DNA of 64,000 bases from Saprospiraceae bacterium. Lineage in GTDB: Bacteria; Bacteroidota; Bacteroidia; Chitinophagales; Saprospiraceae. The stretch covers positions 44,337 to 108,336 of the forward strand of contig JALHQW010000023.1 of NCBI GenBank assembly GCA_022841745.1, in the 5' to 3' direction. A model generated the notes under the pieces. It saw only the letters and a list, made by a program, of their open reading frames with translations. It was not told the DNA's origin and did not search any database. Below are positions 1-8,030 of the stretch, piece after piece. Made by a program: the position numbers and the translations under genes. Numbering within the stretch: position 1 is the stretch's first letter; each line of letters starts with the position of its first letter.

Positions 1-1130
1 CCAAGGTCTTTCCATTTATCCTCAAACGCCTTGCGGTCGGCCTTGAAAAGGTCGTTCAACTTGTCGGCCACTTTCTTGGTGATGTAGCCAGTGATTTTGC
101 GCACGTTGCTATCGCTCTGTAGGTAGCTGCGGCTCACGTTGAGCGGGATGTCCGGCGAGTCAATGACGCCGTGGAGCAGCGTGAGGAAATCGGGCACGAT
201 CTCTTTCACCTCGTCGGTGACATAGACCTGGTTGCAGTAGAGCTGGATTTTGTTCTTCTGCACCTCCATTGCATTGCCCAATTTGGGGAAATAGAGAATG
301 CCCGTCAGGTTGAACGGATAGTCAATGTTCAAGTGAATCCAGAACATGGGCGTCTGGTAACTGAACGGGTAAAGTTCCTGGTAGAAGTTCTTGTAGTCCT
401 CGTCAGTCAGGTCGTTGGGCTGCTTTTTCCAGGCTGGGCTGGGGTTGTTGATGATATTGTCCACCTCGATTTCCTTGGTGGTTTTTTCTTCGCCATCGCC
501 TTCGTCCACGCTTTCTTTGCGGGTGCCAAACTTAATGGCAACTGGTAGGAACTTACAGTATTTTTTCAGCAGCTCTTCAATGCGGTGGTCTTCAAGGAAC
601 TCCTTGTTTTCTTCGTTGATGAAAAGAACGATGTCTGTGCCACGGGTCGTTTTTTCGCTGGGCGACAGCTGGAACTCAGGGCTGCCTTCGCAGGCCCAGT
701 TGACGGCTGCCTCGCCCTCCCGCCATGACTTGGTGCTGACCTCTACCCGGTCGGCCACCATGAAGGCGGAATAGAAACCAAGGCCAAACTTGCCAATGAT
801 ATTGTGTTCGCCCTGGTACTTCTCAACGAATTCTTGTGCGCTGGAAATGGCGATTTGCCCTAAATACTTGTTCACTTCCTCTTCGCTCATGCCAATGCCC
901 TTGTCACGGATGGTAAGGGTACCCGCGGCCTTATCGGCAATGACTTCTACGGTGAGGTCGCCCACTTCGCCATTCAACTCGCCACGGGAGGCAACGGATT
1001 TCAGCTTGGTGGTAGCATCAATGGCATTGGCGATAAGTTCCCGCAAGAAAATCTCGTGGTCGGAGTACAGGAACTTTTTGATGATGGGAAAAATGTTTTC
1101 TGACTGAACAGAGATATTACCTTTTTGCAT
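1..1130 (-). CDS. htpG: HSP90-family chaperone HtpG (3' end cut by window edge)
   Basis: ATP-dependent cytosolic chaperone of the HSP90 family. Reading the minus strand from the ATG at 1128-1130 gives about 376 residues with no stop, so the C-terminal part lies outside the window (family length is about 610-630 residues). The N-terminal GHKL ATPase signatures are visible: an ELIANAIDA helix near residue 30, DKGIGM, and GKFGLGFYSAF forming the ATP lid region. The middle domain follows (PMFWIHLNIDYPF, then VKEIVPDFLTLLHGVIDS and PLNVSRSYLQ), matching HtpG order. The gene stands alone on its strand behind a candidate promoter at 1240-1273 and a leader hairpin. Identification is firm; only the missing C-terminus is unknown. 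Confidence 0.96.
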   Translation of the reverse strand, partial: MQKGNISVQSENIFPIIKKFLYSDHEIFLRELIANAIDATTKLKSVASRGELNGEVGDLTVEVIADKAAGTLTIRDKGIGMSEEEVNKYLGQIAISSAQEFVEKYQGEHNIIGKFGLGFYSAFMVADRVEVSTKSWREGEAAVNWACEGSPEFQLSPSEKTTRGTDIVLFINEENKEFLEDHRIEELLKKYCKFLPVAIKFGTRKESVDEGDGEEKTTKEIEVDNIINNPSPAWKKQPNDLTDEDYKNFYQELYPFSYQTPMFWIHLNIDYPFNLTGILYFPKLGNAMEVQKNKIQLYCNQVYVTDEVKEIVPDFLTLLHGVIDSPDIPLNVSRSYLQSDSNVRKITGYITKKVADKLNDLFKADRKAFEDKWKDL

Positions 1131-1187
1131 GTCTGTTAGTTGTTGTTAGTGATGGTTTTATGATAATGATTGAAAAAACAATGCCCA

Positions 1188-1215
1188 AAGCCCGGAAACT
1201 TTTTTTCCCGGGCTT
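1188..1215 (-). other. Hairpin in the htpG leader
   Basis: Perfect 8-bp inverted repeat AAGCCCGG (1188-1195) / CCGGGCTT (1208-1215), with a loop that is A-rich in the minus-strand transcript. It lies about 58 bases upstream of the htpG ATG and inside the predicted leader. It could be a leader structure or a terminator remnant; the T-run sits in the loop, not after the stem, so an intrinsic terminator is not well supported. Confidence 0.4.
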
Positions 1216-1239
1216 GCCTGTAGGTGAAAAACCGATGTT

Positions 1240-1273
1240 CAAAGCATATGCCACTGGCGCAATTCTGACAAAA
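1240..1273 (-). promoter_or_regulatory. Candidate htpG promoter
   Basis: On the minus strand TTTTG is followed about 20 bases later by TATGCTTTG. This resembles the Bacteroidota sigma-A consensus (TTTG / TAnnTTTG), with one extra base in the -7 element. It would give a leader of about 100 bases for htpG that contains the hairpin at 1188-1215. Inferred from motif only. Confidence 0.4.
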
Positions 1274-1399
1274 TGGCTGTTTTTGCTGTACTTCTCAAAC
1301 CAAGTTGTTTTTGACACATGAAAATAAACCTAATAAAAATCGTGTTTTTGACGTCACAGTTTTAGAAAAAGGGTAAAGAATAGGCACTGGTTTTGCCTG

Positions 1400-1407
1400 T
1401 AGTTTTG
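1400..1407 (+). promoter_or_regulatory. Candidate -7 element upstream of the 102-aa gene
   Basis: TAGTTTTG matches the Bacteroidota -7 consensus TAnnTTTG and sits 33 bases before the ATG at 1440. I do not see a convincing -33 element at the expected distance, so this is weak support for transcription of the small downstream gene. Confidence 0.3.
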
Positions 1408-1439
1408 TGGCGTTGTTTTGATAAAAAAAATCAAAAATC

Positions 1440-1748
1440 ATGGTTAACGCTGTAAGACATATCAATGGAATCATAGAGCCTGAATTCAGCATGAATTTGA
1501 GCGAGGATATCCACGGAAACAAGGTAAGGGATTTGATTACCAAGTTTTTTTACCGCAACAGTCATTTGTGTTTTCACATTCTATTGATGGTGGACGGAGG
1601 AGATACAGTTTTCTTCCAGGAGTTTACGGAGTATGCGGAGTACAAGAAGGCTTTCAGTGAATTGCAACAAGCAAGACTCAATAATAGATCTATCAGTGTT
1701 CCGAAAAAAAACTTGAATAAAGTTGCCTTGACAGAAAATTTGGCATGA
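1440..1748 (+). CDS. Hypothetical protein, 102 aa
   Basis: Not recognised. The reading frame opens with ATG at 1440 and encodes a small, moderately basic soluble protein with no signal peptide or membrane segment. Its middle (FYRNSHLCFHILLMVDGGD, then FFQEFTEYAEYKKAFSELQ) looks like a folded strand-helix segment, not a random frame, and a TAGTTTTG -7-like motif lies upstream. It stands alone between htpG and the mazG-like gene and is more AT-rich than either. It may be an orphan or lineage-specific gene; a spurious frame cannot be excluded. Confidence 0.4.
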   Translation: MVNAVRHINGIIEPEFSMNLSEDIHGNKVRDLITKFFYRNSHLCFHILLMVDGGDTVFFQEFTEYAEYKKAFSELQQARLNNRSISVPKKNLNKVALTENLA

Positions 1749-1849
1749 TTTTCGGAATATAAGAGACGATTCAAAATTAAATTCGGATTCAGCTTGTCAC
1801 CCTCCCACACTGAGTTTCGTTTCCGAATGTAGCCCCGCTTCCCTTAAAC

Positions 1850-2059
1850 CACCCAAATTGAATTCACTACTATAACCCGAAGGCCGTAAAAGGCCATAAA
1901 GAGATGGATGAAGCCCACCCCGGCTTCCTTGTAGTTGTGCGAATCTTTCGACAACGAAATCCAAAGATGTCTTCGGGGCAGAAGTGCCTCGGGACAGTGA
2001 GTGAGACCAGTTCGTTTGGGGGGTAGAGCTGGTCTTAAACTCACTTTTTTTCTTTTTTA
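1850..2059 (+). ncRNA. Candidate structured RNA ending in an intrinsic terminator
   Basis: No convincing gene lies here, but several hairpins follow one another on the plus strand: GGCC/GGCC near 1892, GAAGCC/GGCTTC near 1913-1929, CGGGGCA/TGCCTCG near 1975-1992, and a long stem pairing GTGAGTGAGACCAG (about 1998) with CTGGTCTTAAACTCAC (ending near 2044). The last is followed directly by a run of T broken by one C (2045-2058). That is the pattern of a small RNA with a Rho-independent end. It may instead be the 3' UTR of the 102-aa gene. I could not assign it to 6S, RNase P, tmRNA or SRP RNA. The 5' boundary is a guess. Confidence 0.4.
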
Positions 2060-2060
2060 G

Positions 2061-2094
2061 AAGGGCCTCGGAGCAACAGCTTCGAGGCCCTTTT
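2061..2094 (+). terminator. Strong hairpin, likely transcription terminator
   Basis: AAGGGCCTCGGAGC (2061-2074) pairs with GCTTCGAGGCCCTT (2081-2094), a 14-bp stem with one G-T pair around a short loop, followed on the plus strand by TTTTCCGTTTT. It lies just after the mazG-like stop codon (minus strand) and just after the T-run at 2059, so it could end transcription from either side. Confidence 0.6.
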
Positions 2095-2099
2095 CCGTT

Positions 2100-2441
2100 T
2101 TAGCCCTTTAGCTTTTCGTTCGATGCATGCCGGGTTAAATCCCGCTTGGTCTTCTTTTCCAAATTCTTTTTTAGGGCTTCGGTCAGGTTCACGCCCGTTT
2201 GGTTGGCGAGGCAGATCAGCACAAACAGCACATCTGCCATTTCGTCTGCCAAATCGTCCTTTGGCGTGCCAGATTGTTCCGTTGACTTGAACGACTGCTC
2301 ACCGTATAGCCGGGCAATCAGGCGAGCCATCTCCCCCACTTCCTCCATCAGCAGTGCGGTGTTTGTCAATTCGTTGAAATACCGGACGCCAATGGTGTTG
2401 ATCCATTCGTCCACCGTTTTTTGTGCCTCGGCAATGGTCAT
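2100..2441 (-). CDS. MazG-like nucleotide pyrophosphohydrolase
   Basis: Probable all-alpha NTP pyrophosphatase, which hydrolyses (d)NTPs to the monophosphate and pyrophosphate as part of nucleotide-pool sanitation. The 113-residue product has the two metal-binding helices of the MazG/dUTPase superfamily: EEVGEMARLI (about residue 35) and DDLADEMADVLFVLICLA (about 68-85), that is, ExxE followed by ExxD. The ATG at 2439-2441 is chosen over an upstream in-frame start because the extra 32 residues do not look like the family and would overlap the end of the next gene. The short single-domain length fits the MazG-like (YpjD-type) group more than full MazG. Its position after the TrpF-like gene suggests cotranscription. 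Confidence 0.85.
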   Translation of the reverse strand: MTIAEAQKTVDEWINTIGVRYFNELTNTALLMEEVGEMARLIARLYGEQSFKSTEQSGTPKDDLADEMADVLFVLICLANQTGVNLTEALKKNLEKKTKRDLTRHASNEKLKG

Positions 2442-2515
2442 GTTGAGAATGATGAATGATAAACAATATTTTTGCAAGGCAAAAGCGACCGCTGCTACCC
2501 ACCGAAGAGAAATTT

Positions 2516-3160
2516 TTAGGCCAGCGTTTCCAAGCAATCAAGTATCTCGTCCAAATCATCAAAGGATTTGAACCCTACTTTTTCCTCCACACCACCACTT
2601 ACACTCAATCCGGCTGGCTTCAACAACTCAAGTAGGTTTTCGACCGCCTCAGACGGGAAATCCAAAGCGAGCAGGGTCTTGTGTTCCTTGATTAGTTGCT
2701 GCAAAAAGGCGATGGAAATCAATTCACCAGCGTTCAGCATCGCCCAATCAAGGCCCGCTTTTTCAAAATCGAGCAAGAAATAGGCGCAATACGGGACACG
2801 CTCTTTGAAAAAATCGAGCAATTCGGCCTCGGTCGTGTTTTTTTCAACAACAATTTCCTGGATAATGGGAATGCCTGCCAATGCCTCCAGCTCATGAACA
2901 GGCGTAAACATGCCTACCTGAACTGCATCGAATGGAAGTTGTGCCTGGGCAGCCCGTATGTCGGCAGCCGTGGCAAACTCGAACTCGCCAACAATTTTCA
3001 CGCCGTCCACCCATTCGGCAATGGCCTTGGCCGCCATTAGCTTGATGGACGAAGCGTCATCGCCAATCTTGAAGCCCAGCCATTCCACTTCCCTTGCGGC
3101 AAAATATCGGGCATCGGTAAGGTTGTTGACGCCACTGGCCTTTATCTTTGTCTTTCCCAT
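2516..3160 (-). CDS. TrpF-like (beta/alpha)8-barrel protein
   Basis: 214 residues resembling phosphoribosylanthranilate isomerase: the N-terminal KASGVNNLTDARYFA corresponds to the KICG(I/L)...DA start of TrpF, EWLGFKIG to the following strand, and the C-terminal LSVSGGVEEKVGFKSFDDL to the phosphate-binding SGG(V/I) loop and end helix. The catalytic cysteine of the canonical KxCG motif is serine here, so PRAI activity is uncertain, and there are no other trp genes nearby. The start is the ATG at 3158-3160; a longer frame reaches 3211 but overlaps the divergent gene's control region. It may be a repurposed barrel protein. Divergent from the ATL gene with a 52-base gap. Confidence 0.65.
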   Translation of the reverse strand: MGKTKIKASGVNNLTDARYFAAREVEWLGFKIGDDASSIKLMAAKAIAEWVDGVKIVGEFEFATAADIRAAQAQLPFDAVQVGMFTPVHELEALAGIPIIQEIVVEKNTTEAELLDFFKERVPYCAYFLLDFEKAGLDWAMLNAGELISIAFLQQLIKEHKTLLALDFPSEAVENLLELLKPAGLSVSGGVEEKVGFKSFDDLDEILDCLETLA

Positions 3161-3212
3161 ATTTTGGTCGAACAATTTTTTCGCAAAGCTAACCCCCAAG
3201 CACCAAAGCAAT

Positions 3213-3536
3213 ATGCCAAAAGAATCCTATTTCGAGCAAGTTTACGATGTGGTGCGTTGTGTGCCGCCGGGCAGGGTCACTACTTACGGCACCATTGCCA
3301 GCTTCCTGTCGCTCGGCTCAGCGAGGATGGTCGGCTGGGCACTGAACCACTGTTTCGGGGCTGGCGACGTGCCGGCTCATAGGGTTGTCAACCGCAAAGG
3401 GGAACTTTCGGGTCGGGCGCATTTCAGGCCACCCAGCCTGATGCAGGAAATGTTGGAAGTGGAGGGCATCAAGGTCGAAGACGACAAGGTCGTCGAATTC
3501 GACAAATTTTTCTGGAACCCTGCCGACCATTTTTGA
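3213..3536 (+). CDS. Alkyltransferase-like protein (ATL), MGMT homologue without the active cysteine
   Basis: 107-residue protein with the DNA-binding domain of O6-alkylguanine-DNA alkyltransferase: VVRCVPPGRVTTYGTIAS (helix-turn-helix entry), GSARMVGWAL (arginine finger region), and VPAHRVVNRKGELSG. In MGMT the motif is PCHR with the alkyl-accepting Cys; here it is PAHR (Ala55). It therefore cannot repair by self-alkylation and belongs to the ATL group, which bind alkylated guanine and pass the lesion to nucleotide excision repair. The start at 3213 fits the usual ATL length. It is divergent from the TrpF-like gene. Confidence 0.88.
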   Translation: MPKESYFEQVYDVVRCVPPGRVTTYGTIASFLSLGSARMVGWALNHCFGAGDVPAHRVVNRKGELSGRAHFRPPSLMQEMLEVEGIKVEDDKVVEFDKFFWNPADHF

Positions 3537-3660
3537 CACGGGACGAGGCATTGCCATGAACAAAAACAAAAACAAGGCGCTGGCGTTTCCATGCTGCCTT
3601 ACCAAGACCCAGCCTTCTGACCCCTCTGGCAAATTCGAGGATTGGCTACCAACTATACGC

Positions 3661-4371
3661 ATGAATCTAAAAAGGCATGCCCTTCTGTTCTTAGCCCTTA
3701 CCTTTCAGTTTGCCTTGCTGGCGCAACTCGGCACTTGGAACGTGCTGCACCTTCGCTGGCAGCAAAGCGATAATTTGACCTTCTTTTGCGAGGCCCAATT
3801 ACGCAGCCTTTCGTTTTACGACGAATTCCACTACCACGAGTTCAAGGGCGGGGCGAACTACAGGCTAAGCCCCCATTTCTCTTTGACAGGTGGCCTTGGG
3901 CGCTATGATACCTATATGGCGGGCAGCAGTTTTCGTACCCCAAAATCCAATGAAGAGCTAAGGACTTGGCTGGAGCTTGGCATGAGGAACACTTTGGGCA
4001 AAATCAACTTCGAGCACCGTTACCGGGCCGAGCAACGGTTCACCAGCCGGGGCTACCGCAACCGATTCCGCTACCGATTGAGCGCCACAGTGCCAGTCAC
4101 TTCCTTCGGTGAAAAGGGCTACGAGCTTTTCGCCTCCGTTTGGAACGAGGTATTCCTGACCAATAAAGCGCCCTATTTTGAGCGCAACCGTTTTTTCCTG
4201 GGCACCATCCTAAGGCAAGGAAAGTACAGTTGGAACCTGGGATGGGTGCGGCAATTCGACTACCGCCTCGACGATGAGATTGGGCGCAGCTTCCTGCAAA
4301 TCGGGTGGCAGACGACATTGTCTAAAGGGAAAAAGCCGCTTACTACTGTCCCGGAAGTGGAGGAGAATTAA
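3661..4371 (+). CDS. DUF2490 family outer-membrane protein
   Basis: 236 residues. A signal peptide (MNLKRHALLFLALTFQFALLA) is followed by repeated amphipathic beta strands rich in aromatic residues (GTWNVLHLRW, FEHRYRAEQRF, YRNRFRYRLS, FLQIGWQTTL), as in the DUF2490 beta-barrel family of Bacteroidota outer membranes. Function is unknown for the family. The ATG at 3661 is chosen because it places the signal peptide at the N-terminus; the frame opens earlier at 3556 but that extension is not signal-like. Stands alone after the ATL gene. Confidence 0.75.
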   Translation: MNLKRHALLFLALTFQFALLAQLGTWNVLHLRWQQSDNLTFFCEAQLRSLSFYDEFHYHEFKGGANYRLSPHFSLTGGLGRYDTYMAGSSFRTPKSNEELRTWLELGMRNTLGKINFEHRYRAEQRFTSRGYRNRFRYRLSATVPVTSFGEKGYELFASVWNEVFLTNKAPYFERNRFFLGTILRQGKYSWNLGWVRQFDYRLDDEIGRSFLQIGWQTTLSKGKKPLTTVPEVEEN

Positions 4372-4462
4372 TACATCGTAACTGATTAAGGGGATTTAGG
4401 GCAAGGGAGTTGACCCCACGAACGAGGAAGATTGTTGGGAGATTTCGGAGCAGTGGGGTGAA

Positions 4463-5485
4463 TTAGGTTAAAACGCTTAATATTTCCCGTATTTCATCAG
4501 TCGATGGCAACAACCCAAAATAGCTTTCTGGTAATTTAGTGGTCAATGTGTAGGTTGAGACTCCGATAGGGTGTGTAGCATTTTTAAGCGCATATTCTAC
4601 CACAGTTTTGTCTTTGGTTTTACATATAATGATACCAACTGCATCGTTTTCTTCAGGAAGTTTCATTTGGTCATTTAGTACGGAAAGGTAAAACTCCATT
4701 TTGCCCTTATGTTCTGGCTCAAACTCCCCAATTTTCAACTCAACAGCTACCAAGCATCTCAACCGCCTGTGGAAAAGCAATAGGTCATTCGAATATTCTT
4801 TTGTTCCAACCGACAGACGATATTGGTTGCCAATGAAGGCAAAATTTCCACCCATTTCAATCAAAAAACTGCGGATGTTTTTCAAAATAGATTGCTCCAA
4901 TTCGTATTCCGAATGCTCTTCAGATAGCTCCAAGAAATCGAAAGTGTACTCGTCCTTGACTGCCAACTTGGCCTGATTGCGCAGCGATGCTGGCAATGCT
5001 TGGTCGAAAGAAGTCTGATTTAGTAGGTATTTTTCGTAGGATTTGTTTTCTATTTGGTGAATTAGCACTGCTTTTGTCCAACCAAATTTCTTGGTCATGC
5101 GCAGGTAGAATTCACGTTGAAGGTCATCTTTACATTTGCTGAAAATTATAATATGTTTAGCCCAACTAACATCTCCAACCAGTGGTTGGAGAAATTCCGA
5201 TGCATGATATTCCAAATAGAACTAGCGTATGTACCAGAGGTTTTGACTTGAATAGCCTTGCACTCCAGGGAACTCTTTTTGAAGTTCTTGTGATAAATTT
5301 TCCACTACACTCTTGCCCCAACAACCATGTGATTCTTGGCGTTCAACAATCATCTTTCCTAAATGCCAATAAAGGTCAATCAAGTGCTTGTTGACGACTT
5401 TAAGCGCCTCGTATTGCGCTTGGCGAATCTTGTCTTTAACCTCGCTCACGAACTGAGCGAATTCAGTTTGGTCAATTTTAGCCAT
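4463..5485 (-). pseudogene. DUF1016/YhcG-type PDDEXK nuclease gene interrupted by an amber codon
   Basis: The two halves are in the same frame. The N-terminal part (start ATG at 5483-5485) has the DUF1016 N-domain (ALKVVNKHLIDLYWHLGKMI, GYSSQNLWYIR). A single TAG at 5222-5224 follows, and the frame continues as FYLEYHASEFLQPLVGDVSW and the PDDEXK domain (NDLLLFHRRLRCLVAVELKIGEF). In relatives the stop position is usually part of an RQF-type segment, so a CAG to TAG change is the simplest explanation. The full protein would be about 340 residues. The C-terminal half alone keeps the D...ELK nuclease residues and has an ATG (5215), so a shorter product is possible. AT-richer than its neighbours; such genes are often horizontally moved. 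Confidence 0.8.
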
Positions 5486-5523
5486 TTCCAAAGTTTGTTT
5501 CACATATCCTATAAGGCTGTAAA

Positions 5524-7986
5524 TCAAGCACTTGGGTCTTGTCCCTCCCTTTTCAAACTCGCCAGCACCATCCTCAGCACTCCATAATCATACTTTTCCC
5601 CAAAATGCTCCTTCGCCGGCTGCGTCCCCGTGGACTGGTTTTCGATGAAAAAAGCGCTGATTTCCTCCACCTGTTCCTTGGGCAGCACCTCGAAAATGTC
5701 CAATTCGCCGGAACTGATGAACTGCGTCAGGTGCGATTCGATAGTGCCCCGCACAAAGCCCCGTTCCAAGGCAATCTGGTCAATGGTTTTGCCCGCTTTC
5801 AGCATATCGAAGCTAACCCGGCGGGTGTCGGGCTTGGGCGGTTTTGGCGGCTCGGCGGCGGCGAGCAGGTTCACGGCGATGTGCTTTTCGGTGCAGTATT
5901 TTTCAATGATGTCAACAATGGCCGCCCCGAACATTTTCACCTTCACCTCCCCGATTCCCTTGATGCGGCGGAGGTTGGCAGTGTCCGTGGGCAGGTAGGT
6001 CACCAACTCCCGCACGGCGCTGGTGGGCAGCACGCCCCAGCCTTCCACGCCGTTGTCGGCGGCGGTTTCGTCCCGCCAGCGCATCAGCAGGTTGAACAGG
6101 GCGGGGTGCGGCACGTCCCGTGGGGCACTGCTGCTTGGGCTGGCCGTGGTGTTGGCTTTTTGCTTCGCAAAATCGAGTTCCGAATCGGCCCTGGTGCGCA
6201 CGTAGGCGGTGGCGGAGAAGCCGTCCAAGCATTTTGCGAAGCAGGCATTTTTGATGAAAAGCTCTTTTTGCAACGCCTCCAACTGGTCAACGGCCTGCTT
6301 TTTCACGGCCTTGTTGTCGGTCAACGTTGGGATGGTCTTGGCCTCCGCCAGCAGTTCGCCGATTTTTTCCACAAAATAGTTGCCCGCTTTTTTCAGGCGT
6401 TCTTGCAGCGCCTCGTTGGCCTCCGGCATTTGCTGCTGCGCAAAATAATGGGCAAGCGACGGCCCGAACTTTTCCGCCATCTCGAAGACCTCGGCCCTTG
6501 CTTTGTCCGCCAGCGCTCGAAGTTGCAGGAAGGCAGGTGTGCCCAGCGTGTTCTCGTGCTCCTTGTAGGTACGGGTCAGTTGGTCGAAGTAGCGCTTGGC
6601 CGTTTTAAAAGAAAAAAGCTCCGCCACGAGCGACTGCTGGTACTCCCGCTTGGCTTGTTGCAGTTGCGCCTCGTTGGGTGCGTTGCGCTCGGCCTCCTCG
6701 GTGTAGTTCTTCACCACCGAGTCCGTTTTCACCGCCGACCAGCCGATTTTTGTGCGCAGCACAATGCCCTCAAAACTCTTGCAGCGGCTGAGCGCCACAT
6801 AGACCTGCCCGTGCGCAAAGGCCGCCTGCGCATCAATGATGGCCCGCTCGAAGGTGAGGCCCTGGCTCTTGTGGATGGTGATGGCCCAGGCCAGCTTGAG
6901 CGGGTACTGCGTGAAGGTGCCAAGCAGTTCCTCGTCCACCTCCTTCGTCTTTTCGTTGAGGCTGTACTTCACGTTCTGCCATTCGACGGGCGTCACCACG
7001 ATGTCCTGCGGCTCGTTGGGGCAGCGCACATGGATTTCGCCGTCGGCGAACTTCGTTATCTGCCCTATTTTCCCATTGTAAAACCGCTTCTCTGGGTTGA
7101 TGTCGTTCTTCACGAACATGACCTGCGCCCCGATTTTGAACTCCAGCGTCTCGTCCGTCGGGTAGCTGAACGGCGGGAAATCGTCCTCGATTTTTGCCTT
7201 GAAAAGATGCAGCGTGCCGGGCAGGGCGGCCAGCCGGGTGGCGTTGATGTCGTGTGCCGTGGCGTTGGTGGCGGTGAGGGTGATATAGGCATCCTCCTCC
7301 CGTGGCTGGAAGTTGGGCACGTAGCGGCTGTTGAGGGTCTCCATCACCTCATTGTCCATCTGGTTGTCCCGCACCCTGTTCAGCAGGCGGATGAAATGCT
7401 CGTCGCTCTGTCGGTAGATTTGCTTGAGTTCAATGCTGACGGGGTCGGTTTTGCGCAGCTCCAAACTGCCGAAGAAATAGGGCGTGTCGTAGTGCTGGCG
7501 CAACAGGTCCCATTCGTCCTGCTTCACCACGGGCGGTAGCTGGTGCAGGTCGCCAATCATGAGCAACTGCACCCCGCCGAAAGGCCGGGCGTGGTCACGG
7601 TAGCGGCGCAGCACCTCGTCAATGGCGTCAAGGAGGTCGGCCCGCACCATGCTGATTTCGTCAATCACGAGCAGGTCGAGGCTGCGCATGAGGCTGATTT
7701 TTTGCCCCGAAAAGCGGCGCTGCTGGTTGGCCTCGCTCCTACTTGCGCCGGGCAGGTGCAGCCCGAACGGCAGTTGGAAAAACGAGTGGATGGTCATGCC
7801 CCCGGCATTGATGGCGGCCACCCCGGTGGGTGCCACGATGACCATGCGCTTGTGGCCTTCGGTCTTGAGTTGGTGCAGGAAAGTGGTCTTGCCAGTGCCC
7901 GCCTTTCCGGTCAGGAAGATGTTCTTGTTCGTGTTGCGAACATAGTCGAAGGCAAGTTCGAGTTGAGGGTTGGATTGGAAAGTCAT
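5524..7986 (-). CDS. PIF1/RecD2-like SF1 helicase with C-terminal HRDC and helix-turn-helix
   Basis: 820-residue DNA helicase. Walker A GKAGTGKTT is at residues 27-35, APTGVAAINAGGMTIHSFF follows, Walker B is LLVIDEISM near 110, and the C-terminal helicase motif AWAITIHKSQGLTFERAIID lies near 380-400, as in PIF1-type helicases. After a helical linker there is an HRDC-like domain (LFNLLMRWRDETA to RRIKGIGEVKVKMFG, about 650-720) and a winged-helix segment (SFDMLKAGKTIDQIALERGF, about 745-765) of the kind found at the C-terminus of some RecQ-like proteins. This combination is common in Bacteroidota. It probably acts in replication restart or G4/R-loop resolution. Start ATG at 7986; its stop lies 39 bases before the pseudogene start. 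Confidence 0.9.
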   Translation of the reverse strand: MTFQSNPQLELAFDYVRNTNKNIFLTGKAGTGKTTFLHQLKTEGHKRMVIVAPTGVAAINAGGMTIHSFFQLPFGLHLPGASRSEANQQRRFSGQKISLMRSLDLLVIDEISMVRADLLDAIDEVLRRYRDHARPFGGVQLLMIGDLHQLPPVVKQDEWDLLRQHYDTPYFFGSLELRKTDPVSIELKQIYRQSDEHFIRLLNRVRDNQMDNEVMETLNSRYVPNFQPREEDAYITLTATNATAHDINATRLAALPGTLHLFKAKIEDDFPPFSYPTDETLEFKIGAQVMFVKNDINPEKRFYNGKIGQITKFADGEIHVRCPNEPQDIVVTPVEWQNVKYSLNEKTKEVDEELLGTFTQYPLKLAWAITIHKSQGLTFERAIIDAQAAFAHGQVYVALSRCKSFEGIVLRTKIGWSAVKTDSVVKNYTEEAERNAPNEAQLQQAKREYQQSLVAELFSFKTAKRYFDQLTRTYKEHENTLGTPAFLQLRALADKARAEVFEMAEKFGPSLAHYFAQQQMPEANEALQERLKKAGNYFVEKIGELLAEAKTIPTLTDNKAVKKQAVDQLEALQKELFIKNACFAKCLDGFSATAYVRTRADSELDFAKQKANTTASPSSSAPRDVPHPALFNLLMRWRDETAADNGVEGWGVLPTSAVRELVTYLPTDTANLRRIKGIGEVKVKMFGAAIVDIIEKYCTEKHIAVNLLAAAEPPKPPKPDTRRVSFDMLKAGKTIDQIALERGFVRGTIESHLTQFISSGELDIFEVLPKEQVEEISAFFIENQSTGTQPAKEHFGEKYDYGVLRMVLASLKREGQDPSA

Positions 7987-8030
7987 GTGCTTATCTCATA
8001 GTTTGTTGGATGCGGTAAAGATAATAAAAT

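Noticed and set aside
1117..1543. Two minus-strand frames (66 and 82 codons) upstream of htpG
   Set aside because: They overlap the htpG leader and the 102-aa gene, have no start signals and no conserved look.
1998..2059. 6S RNA, RNase P or tmRNA
   Set aside because: None of their conserved core sequences could be seen; kept as unassigned RNA.
5539..7539. A 666-codon plus-strand frame opposite the helicase gene
   Set aside because: It is the mirror of a GC-rich helicase gene, with His/Arg/Gly-rich residues typical of a shadow frame.
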